From the NCBI RefSeq assembly GCF_954871325.1, contig NC_088775.1:9277561-9341560 (forward strand): a DNA stretch of 64,000 nt, given 5' to 3'. The notes beneath the pieces are model-generated. The model made no database searches. It was not told the DNA's origin and saw only the letters and a program-made list of their open reading frames with translations. Origin of the DNA: Gordionus sp. m RMFG-2023 (taxonomy: Eukaryota > Nematomorpha > Gordioida > Chordodea > Parachordodidae). This document shows positions 59,750 to 64,000 of the stretch, piece after piece. Each line of letters opens with the position of its first letter. Position 1 is the first letter of the stretch. A program made the position numbers and the translations under genes.

Positions 59750-62700
59750 CTTATATAGTATGTTTTTTTAAATTAAAATTGCATAAACAAATATTCTTTT
59801 TCTATTTTTTAAATTGTGATCTTAAAATTTCAAAAAAAATAAGATTTTATAAAAAATTAACCTAAGTTCAAATACTATTTTTAAAAACTTTTAAATTTTG
59901 TTAGCTTTGATCTATTTTTTGATGGAATTGTTAGACGTATAAACCTCAAAAATAGAATGAAAAATTTTTTTAAAAAAAAACTGTTTTAAGCGACTTATAA
60001 GAAATCGTGTGATAAGATTAATGATGTAATGTTGCAAATGATTATTTTTAAAAGAAATGATGAAGGGTGTTTCTTTTATTTTAGATGAACTCTGAAAGTA
60101 ACGCATCCTTGTTTTTTGATGAACATGTTCGAAAAAAAAACTATTATAATATTCGAATTTTTAAAGAAAAAGGTGTTAATTGAAATATTATTTATATTGT
60201 ATAGATTAGCATAAACATGGCCATTGCCTAATTCATCGTCATCTGATTCTATATATGGCCCAAATATAATAAATATTTTACAATTAAGATCCTATATTCA
60301 AGGAACTAATTCTATCCTTATTATATGTAAAATGTGTCCAAAAAGTATAACAGTTTCAAAATCTTCAAGTTCTAATTTAAAGTTACAATTCAATGTAATA
60401 TTTATTATTTTATATAAAATAAACTATAAAGTAGCCTGTTAAAAATTTATTTTTGATTATTGTATTTCATAAGTTTTTAAAATTATTATGATTATTATAA
60501 CAGATAAATTAAGTTATATTATAAAAGATATAAAATAGTTAATATCATTTAGAATTTATTTATTTTGGTGTAATTCTTTGAAATTATAATCTAATCGCTA
60601 TTTTTTATCGGGCGTTTTATGTTTTAATTGTTGAACACAATTTAAAGTAATATAAATTTATATATTTTATTCAATATAATGATGAATAGGACAATTAGTT
60701 GAAGCCGAAACTATAAAATGACGATACAGTCCTATATGAATGACCAATCTAATAATATATGTACATCATAAAATATAATTGTCCAACAAACAGCTTAGGA
60801 TACTTGTAGTTTATTAAATTACTGCTTAAGAAAAATAAAACAAATTTGAAAATTGCCTGAAAAAATGGCTGTTACTTCTATCTTTGATTTTTCTCTTATG
60901 TGCTAATATAATGGCATTTTAAAAAATTTATAATCAATGTATTTTTTTTAATTGGTTCAAACAAGAATAAGTGTGTAATGGTATTATATTTTATTTTAAA
61001 TTTACAAAATTTTACCCAAAATACTAATGTTGTTAAAACTTAAAAGTAATTCTACTTGTTTGTTAATTACAAACTAATTATATTATATTTTGTTGAAAAA
61101 TAACTGTAAGTAGTTTAATTAATTTAAATATAGCACAAAAAGTAAATAGTTACTTTTCTGGTTATTTTAAAATATTTATATTTATGTATGGTATTGGGAT
61201 TTGGAACCCCTCAATTTTAAATCCTTTATCGAGGACGATTTGAAAAAAAAAATTTTTAAATCCAATTTAATCGAAAATGAATTCCAGCATGTGTCTGAGA
61301 TTATTTTTACTATAAATTTCAGACAATTTTGGCAATACATTTTTAGTATTAGTATTTTTAAAATTTATATGGTAAATCCATAAAAATCAATATAAATTAT
61401 GCGTATTAAACCTCTAAAGTTCGTGGCAAAATTTATTTACAGTTTGGGTGTATATGTCAAATTCGAATCAGATTTTTATAATAATCGTCCTTAGTAAATG
61501 ATACAAAATGGAGATACTCCAAATCTTCATGGATTTCAAATACGACATATACATATCATTCGTTATCCTATATGACGATCCATGCAAGTTTAAAATTAAA
61601 GCTTATTAAATATGCAATGTATCATTTACATTAAGCACTTACGTTGAAAAATTTGTTTAATCTAAGAAAGCTTTTTTTAGGGCAAAAACAGGCAAGACTT
61701 TTAGACACCAATTTAGAAAATAAAAATTTATTTAGCCCAAATTTTTATGAAAAAATAAACATATTATATTGTGTTATTTATATATTATTTTAGGTGGAAA
61801 ATAAATATTTTTTTTACAATGCAATTCTTTTAATTAAAATTTGTAAAGGACAAAAATATTTTATTAAAAAAATTCCGAGTTATAAAAATTTTAATAATGC
61901 AAGTTTCGGTAAATTGTGTTTTTGAAATGTAACTGGTTGTAATTCAAAAGTCAATATTACTTTAATCGGAGGTTTATTGGTTATATGAGAAACGAGAAAA
62001 TTCATAGCAATATCCTCACAATTCATTATCTCGTCCACCCTGTTTTTGATCACAGCCGGCATTTCGTAAGAATATTTGTAAAAGTAGTACTGTATAGAAA
62101 ATTAAAATTTAATAAATAAGAGGAGTAATTTTTTTTAAAAAAACTTAAAATTATGTTTTTATTATCATGAATTTAAGTATAGCTAAAATATTGTTTTAAA
62201 TTTTTTTTTAAAGAAATCATATATTCTGATTTATTGTAGGGTGCAAAGGGCCTTAAAATATTATAGAATAAGATAATAATGATCATCGAGTGAGTCTATT
62301 AAATAATTTAAAAACAGAATCGTAATAAGGGGTTTTTAAAATGAAGTCAGTTAGCGGGGATTTTTTTTTCCATTGGTTATAATTTAAAAATGGCCTCCGT
62401 ATTTGAAGCGATGAATTTTTGTTTTTGCAAATAATTTTTAGAAGTCATGTGTTATGTGCTCCTTTTTATAATGTATAATATAGCCCTACTGGACATCTTT
62501 GTTCTCTTTATCTAGCAGGAATTATGATAATTTACTACTCGTATTTTGTATTCTTCGCCGCAAATTCGCGGTAAATGATGGGTTACATTCTATTTTTTTT
62601 TAAATATTCTATTTTTTTTAAATATTGTTGTATTATTTAAACGTTGAGCATGCGCGCTATTTGACTAATAAAAAAAAATCCACTGCTAACTGGTTTACCA

Positions 62701-64000
62701 ATAAATTAATTTATTTTAAACATATTTATCCGAAATAATCAAATATAATAATCAATAATTAACAATTACGACGGGAAACTCATTGAAAAAATTAAATTTC
62801 GAAAGAAGATTATCAAAAGAAAGGAATAAATTCACCTGATGTATAAAAGCGGCCCCCGTCAAAACCATAGAATATTCGCAACTGTGATTACTTTTATAAT
62901 GCCATCTTTTGGAAGTGGAATTCCAAGCGTGATGTCTGGCAGGAAATCCTACAATTCTATCTCGCGATTCTCTCCACACTCTACCATTGTTATAATAAAA
63001 CATAATATAAACTTGTTTAGAAAATCTGAGTTTTATAAAAATTGTCATCTTCCTTTCAATTAAATTCATACTTTAGTAAATTTAAAATGTTCTATATATT
63101 GACCCAAAACTTGACCATCATGTGTCACTATTACATTTGTAATTAAAATGAATCAATCCTTTAAAAATTCTAAATTTAACATATTTTTTTTAAAAAAATT
63201 CATGTATTATATTATCATTAGAGACCTAAAGAAAAATCGGTTCAAAGAACCGTAAAATTTTATTAAAAAATAATCCTAACCAACCCAGAAGTTCTTAATT
63301 TAAATTATACCAAATGGAAAATCGGGTATATTACAGTGTTTAAAATTCATTTACTTGCTCATATTTTTCAACTTTCCTTATGGAAACAATTTAAATAGCC
63401 CTCCAACGAGATTTTAGAAATTCTGGGCTGGGAGGTCAAAATGATCAAATTTAAATCCGAGTGGCTTAGAAAAAACCCAGCCTTGAAAATAATTTTTTTT
63501 AATATAGGCTGTGCTGGGTCTGCCATTATTATATACCTTACACTATAGCATTCGGTTAAAAGCCACAAAATAGAAATATAAATTTTTGATCTATAGAAGA
63601 TTTCTTAGAGATAGATTGGCATTAATAAAAAAAACTTTGTTTAAATCTTAAAGTGGTATTATAAAACGATTCAAAATTCATGAAAAAATCAGATGATTAA
63701 AAGTCTAAAGCAAGTTTTTTTAAGAAAAAATTGTAAAAATATAGACTAAAATAATATAAATTGGTTTAGCAACTCTTCTTTTTTAAATAACCCGAAAGAA
63801 AATAATAACACCAATCTATGTGAATTATTTTCAACAGGATTTTGTTGTTACTAGTCATTCAGGTTATATATAAAAAAGTAACCTGAAAGCGAATATGATT
63901 TCATCATGCCGGAGAGATAAATCGTCGTCAAGAGACAAGACAGCGTCAGTTTGAATGACGTCATATGGGATGAAACGATTATTAAGGCTATTTTTGTTAG
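59540..64000 (-). CDS. EXTL3: exostosin-like glycosyltransferase (GT64, EXTL3/botv type), 3' part
   Basis: EXTL3-type enzymes are type II Golgi membrane proteins that start and extend heparan-sulfate chains by adding GlcNAc to the linker. Four C-terminal exons are seen on the minus strand: 64000-63883 (cut by the window edge), 62980-62836, 62089-61961 and 59749-59540, all GT-AG and in phase. Landmarks: [16 protein letters not shown] with the DDD metal/UDP-sugar motif, [58 protein letters not shown], and a tail [11 protein letters not shown]. RWTFRCxxCP and the KTRxP tail are typical of EXTL3 rather than EXT1 or EXT2. The N-terminal membrane anchor, coiled-coil and GT47 half must lie beyond the right edge. 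Introns visible are 2.2, 0.75 and 0.9 kb. Confidence 0.95.
60060..60690 (-). mobile_element. dispersed repeat R1, copy C, in an EXTL3 intron
   Basis: It shares GTAAAATGTGTCCAAAAAGT, TTCAAAATCTTCAAGTTCTA and AATATTTATTATTTTATAT with copies A and B. On the minus strand it reads WTHFTYNKD. The ACGCGTTC ends are eroded. Confidence 0.6.
60691..61960. other. rest of the EXTL3 2.2-kb intron, no feature
   Basis: AT-rich, with no recognised exon. The short plus-strand frame near 61201 has no family resemblance. Confidence 0.5.
61961..62089 (-). CDS. EXTL3: EXTL3 exon: catalytic-region segment
   Basis: It reads [20 protein letters not shown], then [16 protein letters not shown], ending PPIK at a GTAATATT donor in phase 0. 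The [11 protein letters not shown] block contains the ED pair conserved at the GT64 active site. Confidence 0.96.
62836..62980 (-). CDS. EXTL3: EXTL3 exon: GT64 acceptor-side segment
   Basis: It reads [20 protein letters not shown] and ends [11 protein letters not shown] before a GTGAAT donor in phase 0. The blocks RDRIVGFP and SMVLTGAAF are near-invariant in the GT64 family. Confidence 0.96.
62981..63882. other. EXTL3 intron with a GC-ended repeat
   Basis: At about 63415-63530, CTGGGCTGGGAGGTC and GTGCTGGGTCTGCC bound a block with AACCCAGCCTTG in the middle. It is probably another eroded MITE of the GC-ended type. The remainder is featureless. Confidence 0.45.
63883..64000 (-). CDS. EXTL3: EXTL3 exon with the DDD motif (partial at window edge)
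   Basis: It reads [15 protein letters not shown], then [20 protein letters not shown], and ends in phase 2 at TTTCAG|GTTACT. The three aspartates are the GT64 DxD-type motif that binds the divalent metal and UDP-sugar. The exon start lies outside the window. Confidence 0.95.

Overview
The window is animal nuclear DNA: strongly AT-rich, with host genes split into short exons by GT-AG introns and most of the intron and intergenic space filled by decayed transposons. Membrane guanylate cyclases of this domain order (ligand-binding ectodomain, one membrane segment, kinase homology domain, cyclase) are known only from animals, and the EXTL3-type glycosyltransferase agrees. I cannot name the species; an invertebrate is the likeliest reading (inference).

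Three host genes are supported. (1) A receptor-type guanylate cyclase on the minus strand, from its start codon at 31196 down to 6939. Thirteen exons were reconstructed; only the last C-terminal stretch was not found. The metal-binding aspartates and the guanine-selecting Glu/Cys pair are present, but the Asn and Arg of the catalytic helix are replaced. (2) A complete RNA polymerase II subunit RPB7 gene (POLR2G) on the plus strand, 39200-46358, eight exons. Two introns are only 42 and 43 bp, while intron 4 is 6.1 kb and contains two LINE copies lying tail to tail. (3) The 3' half of an exostosin-like heparan-sulfate glycosyltransferase (EXTL3/botv type) on the minus strand, 59540 to the right edge; its 5' part lies outside the window.

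Layout: 1-6938 holds no recognised gene, only repeats and two hAT-type elements. 6939-31196 is the cyclase gene, whose introns carry at least three large hAT elements (18459-20180, 20757-21947, 28650-30088) and many MITEs. 31197-39199 is intergenic, with one unidentified protein-like relic (32566-32939) and one orphan exon-like frame (36647-36866). 39200-46358 is RPB7. 46359-59539 is intergenic, with a minus-strand LINE fossil (about 50935-53300) and a nearly full-length hAT element with a perfect 8-bp target duplication (54943-58110). 59540-64000 is EXTL3.

The host genes are functionally unrelated and show no sign of acting together. The clearest theme is the mobile DNA: at least five distinct hAT families, each with its own subterminal repeat vocabulary (CCCGCCCG, ATTCGAAT, TTGACC, poly-G, GGTTACGG), plus several palindromic MITE families. 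No bacterial genes, CRISPR array or operon-like structure was seen.
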